A stretch of 16,379 nt of DNA from Acholeplasmatales bacterium (GCA_024696565.1 JAILGR010000154.1:1-16379); one strand, 5' to 3'; positions 6,255-15,400 are shown, counted from the first letter of the stretch. Notes: a model not told the origin generated them from the letters alone. Translations and numbers: made by a program.

Positions 6255-8678
6255 ATGAAATTCGGACACTTTGACGATGGAGAGTACGAATATGTAATTA
6301 CAAATTACAATACTCCACTGCCTTGGATCAATTATTTTGGTCAGGATGGCTTCTTTAGCCTTATGAGTAACACTTGTGGTGGCTATATGTTCTATAAAGA
6401 TGCCAAACTTAGAAGAATTACAAGATTTAGATATAATAATGTTCCAAGAGATTTTGGTGGTAGATATTATTATATAAATGATAATGGATGCATTTGGAAT
6501 CCTGGTTATCTTCCTATGAAGACAGAATTAGATTCTTATAAATGTAGACACGGTCTTGGTTATTCAATTTTTGAAAGTGAAAAAAACAATTTAAAAGCAG
6601 AATTATTATGCTTTGTACCATTAAACGATTTATGTGAGATTAATCAATTAACTTTAAAGAACACAAGTAAGGAAACAAAAAACATCACATTACATGGTGT
6701 TATTGAGTGGTGTTTATGGAATGCAATAGACGATCAAACTAATTTCCAAAGAAACTGGAACATTGGTGAAGTTGAAGTTGATGATAATACTATTTATCAT
6801 AAAACAGAATATAGAGAAAGACGTAATCATTATGCTTTCTATCATACAAACATTAAACATGATGGATTTGATTCAGACTTAGATACATTCTTAGGTTTAT
6901 ATAATTCTTGGTCTGATGCAAGTGCTGTAATGAATGCTACTTCTTATTATTCTAAAGCATCTGGTTGGTCACCAATTGCTTGTCATATGTTTAATATCGA
7001 ATTAAAACCTAATGAAGAAAAAACCATCATTTTCCAAACTGGTTATGTGGAAAATGATGAGGATCATAAATTTGTTGATTTACATGTCATTAATAAAGAA
7101 AAAGCATATGAATTACAAAATAAATATGCTACTAAAGAACAAGTATTAAAGGCATTCAATGAATTAAAAATTAAATGGGTGGACCTATTATCTACTCTAA
7201 ACGTAAAATCAGACGATGAAAAGTTTGATAGAATGGTTAACATTTGGAACCAATATCAATGTATGGTTACATTCAACATGTCAAGATCAGCATCATACTA
7301 TGAAAGTGGTACTGGTCGTGGTATGGGCTTTAGAGATAGTTGCCAGGACTTATTAGGATTCTTACACTTAATTCCTGAAAAATCTAAAGAACGTATCATA
7401 GATATTGCTTCTATTCAATTTGAAGATGGTTCCACATATCATCAGTATCAACCACTTACTAAACGTGGAAATGCTGATATTGGTGGAGGATTTAATGATG
7501 ATCCTCTTTGGTTAATTGCGGCCGTAAGCCAATACATCAAGGAAACTGGCGATTATTCAATTCTTGATATACCAACCCCATTCAACAATAAGCCAGGTTC
7601 TGAAAAACCATTAATTGACCATTTAAGAGCTTCATTAAATTATATTATTACCCACAGGGGTCCTCACGGATTACCACTCATCGGTAGAGCCGATTGGAAT
7701 GATTGTCTAAATCTTAACTGTTTCTCCAAAACACCTGGAGAATCCTTCCAAACCGCTTCTAACTTTGAATCAGGTAAAGCTGAATCAGTGTTTATTGCCG
7801 GTATGTTTGTCCTTTATGGAAACGAGTTCGCAACTATTCTTAACCATATCGGCAACACTGATGAAGCCAAAGAGGTTTTAAATAGTGTTAAATCAATTGA
7901 AGATGCCACTATAAAATATGGCTTTGATGGTGAATGGTTCATTAGAGCTTATGACGCATTCGAAAACAAAGTTGGTAGTAAAGAATGCAAAGATGGAAAG
8001 ATTTTTGTTGAGCCACAAGGCTTCTGTACAATGGCAAGAATCGGAGAGAATTTAGGCTTTGGTAAAAAAGCATTGGATTCTGTTGAAAAATATTTAACAA
8101 ATGATTATGGTGTAGAAATATTACACCCTACATATAAAGAGTATCATCTAGAGCTTGGTGAAGTAACAAGCTATCCTATGGGATATAAAGAAAACGGCTC
8201 AGTATTCTGCCATAATAATCCATGGATTGTTATTGCAAATACAGTTATAGGAAATAATGAAAGAGCCTTTGACATATATAGACGCAACTGTCCTGCATAT
8301 TTAGAGGAAATATCAGAGATTCATAAAACTGAACCATTTGTATATTCCCAAACTATCGCTGGTAGAGATGCTAAAAACTACGGCGAAGCTAAGAACAGTT
8401 GGCTAACCGGTACTGCGTCTTGGACAATGTATGCTGCAAGTCAAGCAATCCTAGGTATTAAACCGGATTATGATGGTTTAATGATTGATCCACATCTACC
8501 TAAGGAAATCAAGCATGTCATTGCTACAAGAATATTCCGTGGTATCAAATACAATATTACTATTACTAACACTGCTTCTGGTAAGTATAAAATGACTGTA
8601 AACAATAAAGAAGTTACAGGCAAAACTATCCCCCTAGACACAACACTTACCGAAGTCAATGTTAATGTTTCTTTGTAA
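6255..8678 (+). CDS. cbp: GH94 cellobiose phosphorylase
   Basis: An 807-aa cytoplasmic enzyme that converts cellobiose and phosphate to alpha-glucose 1-phosphate and glucose, saving one ATP per disaccharide. I chose the ATG at 6255 because it follows AAAGGAG (6238-6244) and gives MKFGHFDDGEYEYVIT, the normal GH94 N-terminus; an open frame reaches back to 6195 but overlaps the promoter. Family features include PWINYFG and SNTCGGYMFYKDAKLRR near the start, the N-terminal beta-sandwich, then the (alpha/alpha)6 barrel. The catalytic acid is Asp483 in ADWNDCLN. Arg355, Asp361 and Trp481 show the same spacing as the glucose-site residues I recall from Cellvibrio/Cellulomonas enzymes, and Glu636 with Lys645 (EVTSYPMGYKENG) matches the acceptor site. 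This favours cellobiose over chitobiose, though a longer cellodextrin is possible. It is divergent from the transporter operon. Confidence 0.93.
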   Translation: MKFGHFDDGEYEYVITNYNTPLPWINYFGQDGFFSLMSNTCGGYMFYKDAKLRRITRFRYNNVPRDFGGRYYYINDNGCIWNPGYLPMKTELDSYKCRHGLGYSIFESEKNNLKAELLCFVPLNDLCEINQLTLKNTSKETKNITLHGVIEWCLWNAIDDQTNFQRNWNIGEVEVDDNTIYHKTEYRERRNHYAFYHTNIKHDGFDSDLDTFLGLYNSWSDASAVMNATSYYSKASGWSPIACHMFNIELKPNEEKTIIFQTGYVENDEDHKFVDLHVINKEKAYELQNKYATKEQVLKAFNELKIKWVDLLSTLNVKSDDEKFDRMVNIWNQYQCMVTFNMSRSASYYESGTGRGMGFRDSCQDLLGFLHLIPEKSKERIIDIASIQFEDGSTYHQYQPLTKRGNADIGGGFNDDPLWLIAAVSQYIKETGDYSILDIPTPFNNKPGSEKPLIDHLRASLNYIITHRGPHGLPLIGRADWNDCLNLNCFSKTPGESFQTASNFESGKAESVFIAGMFVLYGNEFATILNHIGNTDEAKEVLNSVKSIEDATIKYGFDGEWFIRAYDAFENKVGSKECKDGKIFVEPQGFCTMARIGENLGFGKKALDSVEKYLTNDYGVEILHPTYKEYHLELGEVTSYPMGYKENGSVFCHNNPWIVIANTVIGNNERAFDIYRRNCPAYLEEISEIHKTEPFVYSQTIAGRDAKNYGEAKNSWLTGTASWTMYAASQAILGIKPDYDGLMIDPHLPKEIKHVIATRIFRGIKYNITITNTASGKYKMTVNNKEVTGKTIPLDTTLTEVNVNVSL

Positions 8679-8736
8679 CCTTTTCTTCTTTTAAACGTAC
8701 TGACAAAAACACCCTAATTTGCCAGTAACGCACCAA

Positions 8737-8762
8737 AAAAAGGACCCTAAGAGGTCCTTTTT
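8737..8762. terminator. Bidirectional terminator between GH94 and the alarmone synthetase gene
   Basis: A 10-pair stem (8737-8746 with 8753-8762, AAAAAGGACC / GGTCCTTTTT) with a 6-base loop. It has a U tract in both directions: T8758-8762 on the plus strand, and the A run 8735-8741 read from the minus strand. The two genes converge here, with stops at 8678 and 8775, so one element can end both transcripts. Confidence 0.85.
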
Positions 8763-8774
8763 CTGTTTTATTAA

Positions 8775-9851
8775 CTATTTACAAATACCCATACTTTTTC
8801 CAATATTAGCTAGTTTTACTGCCATTCTTTCATTATTCTTTCTCTCACCATATACTAAGTCTAATATTTTTTTAAGTACACCATCACCTAAACCTTTAGA
8901 TAATGAAAAAACTATACATAATGTAAGAGGTCCTATGGCATTTGTAATAATATCTAAATCCGTACTACTAAACTGTCTTACACAAAATTCATATGCTAAA
9001 TCAGAATACTTTTTTACGAAATCATCTAAATCTTTTAATGTATGAAATTCAAATGCTTTAAACACTTGTAAAAAAACATTTAATGATACTTTTTCAATAT
9101 CCATATTAGATATAGATGCAATTCTTTCATTTAAAGATTTAAAGCCACCATTTTCTAAGTATGCTAAATAAGAATCTAATGTTAATTCAATATCTTCAAA
9201 TTTACCATTATTAACAACTTGTTTAATACGCTTCTTATAATCTTCAATTGAACTTCTAACCTTAACAAATTCTGAATCTACAAATTCTAATATACCAGCT
9301 AAACGAATTAAAGTTCTTTGATATTCTTTAGGTATTTCTATATCAGATTTATATCCAGTATCATGATATAAAACTGCAATAGCATGTTGTAATACACTTC
9401 TTAATTGAATTTCAAATCTAATATCGTTAATCATTGGATTTGATTCATCATAATACATACTTTTTGGTATCTTACATATATAATGTAGCGACATATAGCC
9501 AAATTGATCTATATTATATATTTTTCTTTTATCAATAGTATTTTCCCAATCAATATCAAAAGCTTTTTCTATCCTTGCTGCAAACTTATCTACTTCATCT
9601 TCATAAAATGTTACAATTCTAAAGCCTATAACATCTGTAATATCATTAATACTTTGATATTTATCGCCTTTTCTTTCTAACTTTAAGGCTAAAGAATCTC
9701 TTGCTTTTATTCTATAGTCTACACTATTAATTTTAGTTTTAGCTAAGGCAACAAAGTCATTGATACGATTAAGAACTATTTCTTGAATTTTTTTATATAT
9801 TTCCTGGTTAGAATCATATTCTTCTAAAATCAAAGAATGATTAAGGTTCAT
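8775..9851 (-). CDS. RelA/SpoT-domain alarmone synthetase-like protein with a novel C-terminal region
   Basis: A 358-aa protein. Residues about 35-170 carry the RelA/SpoT nucleotidyltransferase fold: YRIKARDSLALKLERKG (46-62), ITDVIGFRIV with the metal-binding Asp73 (71-80), FGYMSLH with the base-stacking Tyr119 (117-123), and FEIQLRS with Glu147 (146-152), then HDTGYK (163-168). These correspond to the synthetase motifs that make pppGpp or ppGpp from ATP and GTP/GDP. No HD hydrolase, TGS or ACT domain is seen, so it resembles a small alarmone synthetase rather than a long Rel. The usual AWA before the EH motif is AIA here. Residues about 175-358 are mostly helical and I do not recognise them. 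It lies 4 bases after the STAS gene, with GAGGAG inside that gene's end, so the two are coupled. Catalysis of (p)ppGpp is inferred. Confidence 0.85.
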   Translation of the reverse strand: MNLNHSLILEEYDSNQEIYKKIQEIVLNRINDFVALAKTKINSVDYRIKARDSLALKLERKGDKYQSINDITDVIGFRIVTFYEDEVDKFAARIEKAFDIDWENTIDKRKIYNIDQFGYMSLHYICKIPKSMYYDESNPMINDIRFEIQLRSVLQHAIAVLYHDTGYKSDIEIPKEYQRTLIRLAGILEFVDSEFVKVRSSIEDYKKRIKQVVNNGKFEDIELTLDSYLAYLENGGFKSLNERIASISNMDIEKVSLNVFLQVFKAFEFHTLKDLDDFVKKYSDLAYEFCVRQFSSTDLDIITNAIGPLTLCIVFSLSKGLGDGVLKKILDLVYGERKNNERMAVKLANIGKSMGICK

Positions 9852-9855
9852 AAAA

Positions 9856-10167
9856 TCACTCCTCTATTGTTAAAAATGTAGAGAAACCTGTCATATCAAA
9901 TACTTCCATAACTTCTTCTCTTGGATGCTTAATTATAAACTTTCCACCCATAGAATCTAATTGTTTATGGGTTTTTAAGAAAACTCTTAACCCTGCACTA
10001 GAAATATAATTAGTATTAGATAAATCTATAATTAATTCTTCAATTCCTTTAACTTGCTTAATTGATTCTAAAATAGCAATCTCTAAAGAAGGCGAAGTGA
10101 TAGTATCTATTGCTCCTTGTACATACATTATAAATATATTACCATCTTTTTCTTTTCTAATCTCCAT
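9856..10167 (-). CDS. STAS-domain protein, anti-anti-sigma factor (RsbV/SpoIIAA) type
   Basis: A 103-aa single STAS domain. The central strand and loop IDLSNTNYISSAGLRVFL (47-64) is the family signature. Ser57, or its neighbour Ser56, lies before Ala-Gly where RsbV and SpoIIAA are phosphorylated by an anti-sigma kinase. In known systems the unphosphorylated form captures the kinase and frees a sigma factor. No kinase, phosphatase or sigma gene is seen nearby. Instead the next gene, 4 bases on, is an alarmone synthetase, so the STAS protein may act on that enzyme or on a distant kinase; both are inference. AGGAGG (10173-10178) supports the start, and a strong promoter lies just upstream. Confidence 0.9.
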   Translation of the reverse strand: MEIRKEKDGNIFIMYVQGAIDTITSPSLEIAILESIKQVKGIEELIIDLSNTNYISSAGLRVFLKTHKQLDSMGGKFIIKHPREEVMEVFDMTGFSTFLTIEE

Positions 10168-10203
10168 AATAGCCTCCTAAAGCTAACGATTATTATTATA
10201 TAA

Positions 10204-10232
10204 ATGATAGCATAATTAACATTTCTTTTCAA
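10204..10232 (-). promoter_or_regulatory. Promoter of the STAS-alarmone synthetase operon
   Basis: On the minus strand TTGAAA (10232-10227) and TATCAT (10209-10204) are 17 bases apart. A TGC precedes the -10, making it an extended -10. The predicted start is near 10197, about 30 bases before the STAS ATG. It lies between the msmK terminator and the STAS gene, so this operon is independent of the sugar genes. No LacI-type or cre-like operator is visible at it. Confidence 0.8.
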
Positions 10233-10247
10233 TTAAGATAAAAGAAA

Positions 10248-10267
10248 AGAGATGCGACTGCATCTCT
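10248..10267 (-). terminator. Terminator of the msmK-type gene
   Basis: An 8-pair stem (AGAGATGC at 10248-10255 with GCATCTCT at 10260-10267) and a 4-base loop. It is followed on the minus strand by a U-rich run (UUUCUUUU). It begins 6 bases past the ATPase stop codon. Confidence 0.8.
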
Positions 10268-10273
10268 AAAATC

Positions 10274-12253
10274 TCATTTTGAATCATTAACGATTTTTTG
10301 TAATCTTCTTGGTTGAGTACCACATAAAATCATATCATAATCTTCATCAGTAATTAGTGCTTCATCTAAATCAAGATGAACAACAATTTCCTGACCAATA
10401 TTATAATTTTGATCTACTACATAGAATGTATTTCCTTTATAGTCTACTCTAGCATACTTGTAATCACCATAGTCTTGAATAGCTAAAACTCTAGCCTTAA
10501 ATGTTAATGGACCATCATTATCTGTATTAAATGTAATAGACAACTTAGTCTTTAATAGCTTTCTACCCTTAGTATTGAATAACTTTTGAGCCATATCAAA
10601 TGGTACGTCAAATAAATCATCATTACTCTTGAATTGTAATAATTCTTTATTAGGTAAAATAGCTGTAACAGGTAATTTAGCTAATAAATTAATTCTATGA
10701 ACGATATAATCTTTACCACTTAACTTCATTGCAGCAACGTTAATATTGAAATTAACCTTACCAGAAAGCTCAACATCACGAGGTGTTTTTAAGAATACGA
10801 TACTATTTTCACTCTTAATCCAATATAAATTTTCAGCATCAACAATATCTTTCTTAATAATTTCACCCTGATACTTTCCACCAAGTTCTACTGCAGCAGT
10901 AGGAACGTTAACAGAAACATAACCATCCTTAACTAAAACCTTAACAGATGGTGGTAATTTTACTTCTGAACCATAAATCTTTAATACATCTTTTTCAATA
11001 ACTGCATCACTAGAGAATACATCAGGAATTCTTTGAACTACTGATTCACCAGTTTCTGAATCAAATAAATGAATTCTAGTCAAGTCAACAGCAACTTTAA
11101 TAACATCGCCAACCTTAACATCGAAATTAGATAACATTTTAATACGAACTTCTGTAGAGTTATCTGTAATACCTCTATCATTGTCCTTATCTAAGTTTGC
11201 ATATACAATAGTTTCAGACCCTAATGCCTCAACAACAGTTGTTTTTGCCTCTAAAACATCTATTTTTGATAAGTCCATATGATTTTCATATAAGAAAATA
11301 TTTTCAGGTCTAATACCAATAGTAACTTCCTTACCAGTAACAATTACTTGATCTTTAATCTTTGGTAAGAAATCTTTTAATAATCTAATTTTAGCGAATC
11401 CCATATCTAGGAATACTTCGCCATCAACTACTTGATAAACTGCATTGTAGAAATTCATTTGTGGGGTACCAATGAATCCTGCAACGAACTTATTTGCTGG
11501 GTAATTATAAATATTCTTTGGGGTATCGATTTGTTGAACAAATCCATCTTTCATAACAACAATTCTTGAACCCATTGTCATAGCCTCAACTTGATCATGA
11601 GTTACATAGATAAATGTTGTTTGTAATTTTTGATGAAGTTTAGTAATTTCACTTCTCATTGATGCACGTAATTTTGCATCCAAGTTAGAAAGTGGTTCAT
11701 CTAATAAGAATACCTTAGGATTTCTTACGATTGCTCTACCTAAAGCAACTCTTTGACGTTGACCACCTGATAATGCCTTAGGTTTTCTGTCTAAGTATTC
11801 TGTAATATTAAGATTAACAGCTGCTTCTTGTACTCTATCATCAATCTCACGAGCAGTAAGCATTCTGTATTTGATAACTGGTTTGCCTTCCTCATCTAAT
11901 ACTAACTGTTCATTTTCATCATACACTGGACAAGGAACCTTATTAATCTTTAAGCTGTATGCAATGTTATCATATACAGTCATGTGTGGGTATAACGCAT
12001 AACTTTGGAATACCATTGCGATATCTCTGTCCTTTGGTGCATAATGATTAACTACAACATTATCAATTGTTAATTCACCAGCAGTAATTTCTTCTAATCC
12101 TGCTATCATACGTAATGTAGTTGATTTTCCACATCCAGAAGGTCCTACGAATACAATGAACTCTTTATCCTCGATATCCATACAGAAATCATTTACTGCC
12201 TTAAATCCATTGTCATAAACCTTATAGATATGCTTCAAACTCAAACTTGCCAT
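10274..12253 (-). CDS. msmK: Multi-sugar ABC transporter ATPase (MsmK/UgpC type), unusually long
   Basis: The energising subunit of CUT1 sugar importers. Residues 1-265 are the ATPase domain: Walker [10 protein letters not shown] (37-45), Q-loop Gln83, signature LSGGQ (161-165), Walker B VFLLDEP (181-187), D-loop SNLDAK, and switch His219. A TOBE-like regulatory domain follows and reaches [12 protein letters not shown] near 393-404, where ordinary MsmK/UgpC proteins (about 370 aa) end. Two additions stand out: an acidic insert of about 25 residues (107-131) between Q-loop and signature, and about 250 extra C-terminal residues, the last 70 of which look like another TOBE-type strand pattern. 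The gene is monocistronic and unlinked, as for shared ATPases that serve several transporters. Its promoter carries the LacI-type operator and a cre site. GGAGGATAAAT precedes the start. Confidence 0.93.
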   Translation of the reverse strand: MASLSLKHIYKVYDNGFKAVNDFCMDIEDKEFIVFVGPSGCGKSTTLRMIAGLEEITAGELTIDNVVVNHYAPKDRDIAMVFQSYALYPHMTVYDNIAYSLKINKVPCPVYDENEQLVLDEEGKPVIKYRMLTAREIDDRVQEAAVNLNITEYLDRKPKALSGGQRQRVALGRAIVRNPKVFLLDEPLSNLDAKLRASMRSEITKLHQKLQTTFIYVTHDQVEAMTMGSRIVVMKDGFVQQIDTPKNIYNYPANKFVAGFIGTPQMNFYNAVYQVVDGEVFLDMGFAKIRLLKDFLPKIKDQVIVTGKEVTIGIRPENIFLYENHMDLSKIDVLEAKTTVVEALGSETIVYANLDKDNDRGITDNSTEVRIKMLSNFDVKVGDVIKVAVDLTRIHLFDSETGESVVQRIPDVFSSDAVIEKDVLKIYGSEVKLPPSVKVLVKDGYVSVNVPTAAVELGGKYQGEIIKKDIVDAENLYWIKSENSIVFLKTPRDVELSGKVNFNINVAAMKLSGKDYIVHRINLLAKLPVTAILPNKELLQFKSNDDLFDVPFDMAQKLFNTKGRKLLKTKLSITFNTDNDGPLTFKARVLAIQDYGDYKYARVDYKGNTFYVVDQNYNIGQEIVVHLDLDEALITDEDYDMILCGTQPRRLQKIVNDSK

Positions 12254-12291
12254 ATTTATCCTCCAAGTTAAAATTTGCCTCTATCGCCTAT

Positions 12292-12320
12292 ATTCTATCA
12301 TGATTTGAAACATTTGTAAA
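12292..12320 (-). promoter_or_regulatory. Promoter of the msmK-type gene
   Basis: On the minus strand TTTACA (12320-12315) and TAGAAT (12297-12292) are 17 bases apart. A TGA makes the -10 extended. The predicted start is near 12285, about 32 bases before the ATG. A cre site overlaps the -35 hexamer and a LacI-type operator lies just upstream. Confidence 0.8.
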
Positions 12321-12329
12321 CGATTTCCT
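12314..12329. promoter_or_regulatory. cre site overlapping the msmK -35
   Basis: TTGTAAACGATTTCCT matches WTGNNARCGNWWWCAW at 15 of 16 positions, the only miss being the A of CA. It covers the -35 hexamer (12315-12320), so CcpA binding would repress the shared ATPase gene when preferred sugars are present. Confidence 0.65.
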
Positions 12330-12341
12330 TAAACGTTTTCG
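12327..12341. promoter_or_regulatory. LacI-type operator upstream of msmK
   Basis: CCTTAAACGTTTTCG, identical over 15 bases to the operator at 6038-6052 before the regulator gene. It lies about 42 to 56 bases upstream of the predicted start, just behind the -35 and touching the cre site, so the mode of action may differ from the +1 sites elsewhere. It links this ATPase gene to the transporter operon that lacks one. Confidence 0.78.
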
Positions 12342-12381
12342 GAAATTTTTTATTTTTATTTAGTAAATATCCGTTTTTTTG

Positions 12382-12419
12382 AAAAGAGCTCTTTAGAACT
12401 TAATCTAAAGAGCCTTTTT
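12382..12419 (-). terminator. Terminator of the amylase gene
   Basis: A 10-pair stem (GCTCTTTAGA at 12388-12397 with TCTAAAGAGC at 12404-12413) and a 6-base loop, followed by UUUUC on the minus strand. It starts 6 bases after the amylase stop codon, so amylase and msmK are separate transcripts. Confidence 0.8.
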
Positions 12420-12424
12420 AATAT

Positions 12425-15400
12425 CTAATTATAACTATAATTTGTACATGTTAACTTACTACCATCATATCCATTTTGAATGAATCCGGTAGTTGTGTTT
12501 GTAATTTCCAAATCAACAGTTTGACCACCATTATTATTTGTGAAAATTACTCTATCATATTCATCTAAATCTACAGTAACACTATATACTTTATAACCAG
12601 TTGTATCTGTGCCTATTACTTCAAGTTTAATTCCTGGCCAACTAGATGCTTGATTATATGTTTGGCTATTCCATAAATAAACATATACATCTGACCAATC
12701 ATTTTTATCAGCATAATATAATGTTATTTCATTATTTGAAACCGGATTAGTATCATAATTATATGCTTCTCCTGTTGCTGTAAAACCAGTTGTTGTAGAA
12801 GTTAAGACTAAATCATCTGTCTGATTACTACCATCATTAAAGATTATTCTATCAAAATCATTTAAATCAATATTAACTGAATAAACGCTATTACCATTAT
12901 TATCAGTTCCTATTTGATCTAATTTAACTCCTGGCCATTGAGCATTATTTACTAATGTTTGGCTATTCCACATATATGCATTAACGTTTGTCCAATTATT
13001 AGTATTAGCAAAATAAATTGTAGTTAATTCAGGATCAACAGGATCTTCTGGGTCTGGATTAACATAACTTGTAAATGTATATGCACTTCCATTTACAGTA
13101 AATCCTGTAGTTGTAGAACTTAAGAATAAATCATCTGTTTGGTTATTACCATCATTAAATATAATTCTATCAAATTGTGTTAAATCAACATCTAATGCAT
13201 AAGCTGTATAACCATCTATATCCATACCAACAGAATTAATAGCAACACCTGGCCATTGACCATTATTTACTAATGTTTGGCTATTCCACATATATGCATT
13301 TACATTTGTCCAATTATTATCATTCTTAAAATATACTGTTAAAACTTCTGGATCTTCTGGATCTGGGTCTACTGGGTCTGGATTATCAGTACCAGTATAT
13401 GGTTTAAACTCAGATTCAGAAACGCTAAACTTATTGTAATTTGTACCAGAAATAATATATTCTTTAGAATCTGTTACACTAATATCTACTGTTTGACTAC
13501 TACCATCATTAAATATAATATGATCAAATACATCTAAATCAAATTCGCATACATAACAAGTGTTACCATCTTCATCTTTTGCAGTTTCTGTTAAAGCCAC
13601 ACCAGGCCATGAAGCATTCTTAGCACCTGTAGAATCATTCCAACAATAAGCATTTACATTTGTCCAATTATAATTATTGGCAAAATATAATGATATAGCA
13701 CCAATTGCCTCTACTCTTGTATATGTATAAACTTCAGTAAGTGTAGTACCATCAATACCATATACTTCAACAACAACGAATATTGTTTGTCCTTCATCAA
13801 TATTATTTACATTAATTGTAGTTGATGTAGGATTAGCATTTACTTTATTGCCATCAACAGTAATAGATACTGAAGCTGCATTTTTAAATTTATAAGTAAC
13901 TGATAAACTATCAGCCTTAAATGAACCAGAAGGCATTGATGTAGTAATTGATGGTGTTGTAATAGGGGCTGCATTATATATTACAGCAATTCCAGAATCA
14001 CCAATATTACCATAAATTGAACCATTGTTAACTAAGAAAGTATTACCAGTTATAACATCTGTATATGTACCATCAGATAAATATGAACAAGATACATTAC
14101 AAACACCAGAATTACCAACAATTACCATACCATTATCAGAAGATTTACTTCCAGAATGTCTTTCAATACAAGTATAATTATTTGACATAAAACAAGACTC
14201 AGAAGCATCTAGCTTAGCAAAATGATTATGGAATTTATTAATTGCACCTACACAATCATAAGACCAACCATTTAGACAAGCTACATCTCCTAAATAAGAA
14301 TTTTCATAATCTTCAAATCTTGCACAATATAATGTACAAAAATCTTTTCTAGCACCTAAAATTGCATAAGATTTATTAATTATATCTTCACTTTTATTAT
14401 GTGTATCTTGAGTACCCATATAATTATCATGTGATTCAGCCCATGTTACCATTTGAGTACGATAATTACTATAATCTTCACCATCAGCATAGTTGAAATT
14501 AGAAAAACCAGAGCCACCATTTTCAACAATATTATGACCCATACCTGAATCAGTAATATTTACTCCACAACTAGTATACCAGCTAAGCTTTCTACCAATT
14601 CCTTGACGATTTAGTATTTCACCATAACAATATAAATCTTGACCTTTAGCTGAAGCTGCATTTTTAGCTCTATTAATGACTGTAGGCCAGAAGCTTGATG
14701 ATATATCATCATATGGAGTTTCTATATGCTTTGCAGCATCAAATCTAAAACCATCAACACCATAACTAATTAACTCTTCTAGATAATCAGCTACGGCATC
14801 TTGAACAACTGGATCTGAAGTATCTAAATCCATCATACCAATATTACCTTGAGTAATATTTCCAGCTTCATCATTATCTTGAATAGAGTATGGATGGAAC
14901 TTTAATGTATCAGCGTAATAATAAGTATTAATTTCTTTTGTATCTGATGCATTAGCACTACCTTGAGGAACAGCTGTATTTGACCCATATGCCCAATAAT
15001 TACCAGTATATGGAATATATCCACCATCTTCATAAGAGCATGGCATACCAGCAATTTCCCATTCATAATAATATGCTCTTTCGCATAATGAATCAGCTAC
15101 CCACTGATTACCTAAATGATTCGCCACTACGTCAACTAAAACCTTAACTCCATAAGAGTGAGCCATCTCTACCATTTGCGAAAACTCTTCAGGAGTACCA
15201 AGTGCATTATCACCAGTATCATCAATTGTAAAGGCTGCAGGTTGGTAATATGCCCACCACATGCCTTTTGCTGTTCTTGAATTACCTTCTCCATCATCAA
15301 TAGTTTGTTCTTTACAAACCTGAACTGGAGATGTCTGAATTGCAGTAAATCCTTGAGATGCAATCTTTGGTAAATATTCCATTATTTCCTTATAAGACCA

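Noticed and set aside
8688..8703. TTTTAAACGTACTGAC after GH94 as a fourth LacI-type operator
   Set aside because: Only the left half matches. It lies downstream of GH94 and 1.5 kb from the promoter of the converging operon, so a role is unlikely.
8719..9045. 108-codon plus-strand frame across the terminator and the alarmone synthetase end
   Set aside because: It runs through the bidirectional terminator and lies antisense to conserved coding sequence. No ribosome site precedes it.
12430..13700. Regularly spaced repeats as a possible CRISPR array
   Set aside because: The repeats are about 300 bases, in frame, and encode starch-binding modules. They are not short direct repeats with unique spacers.
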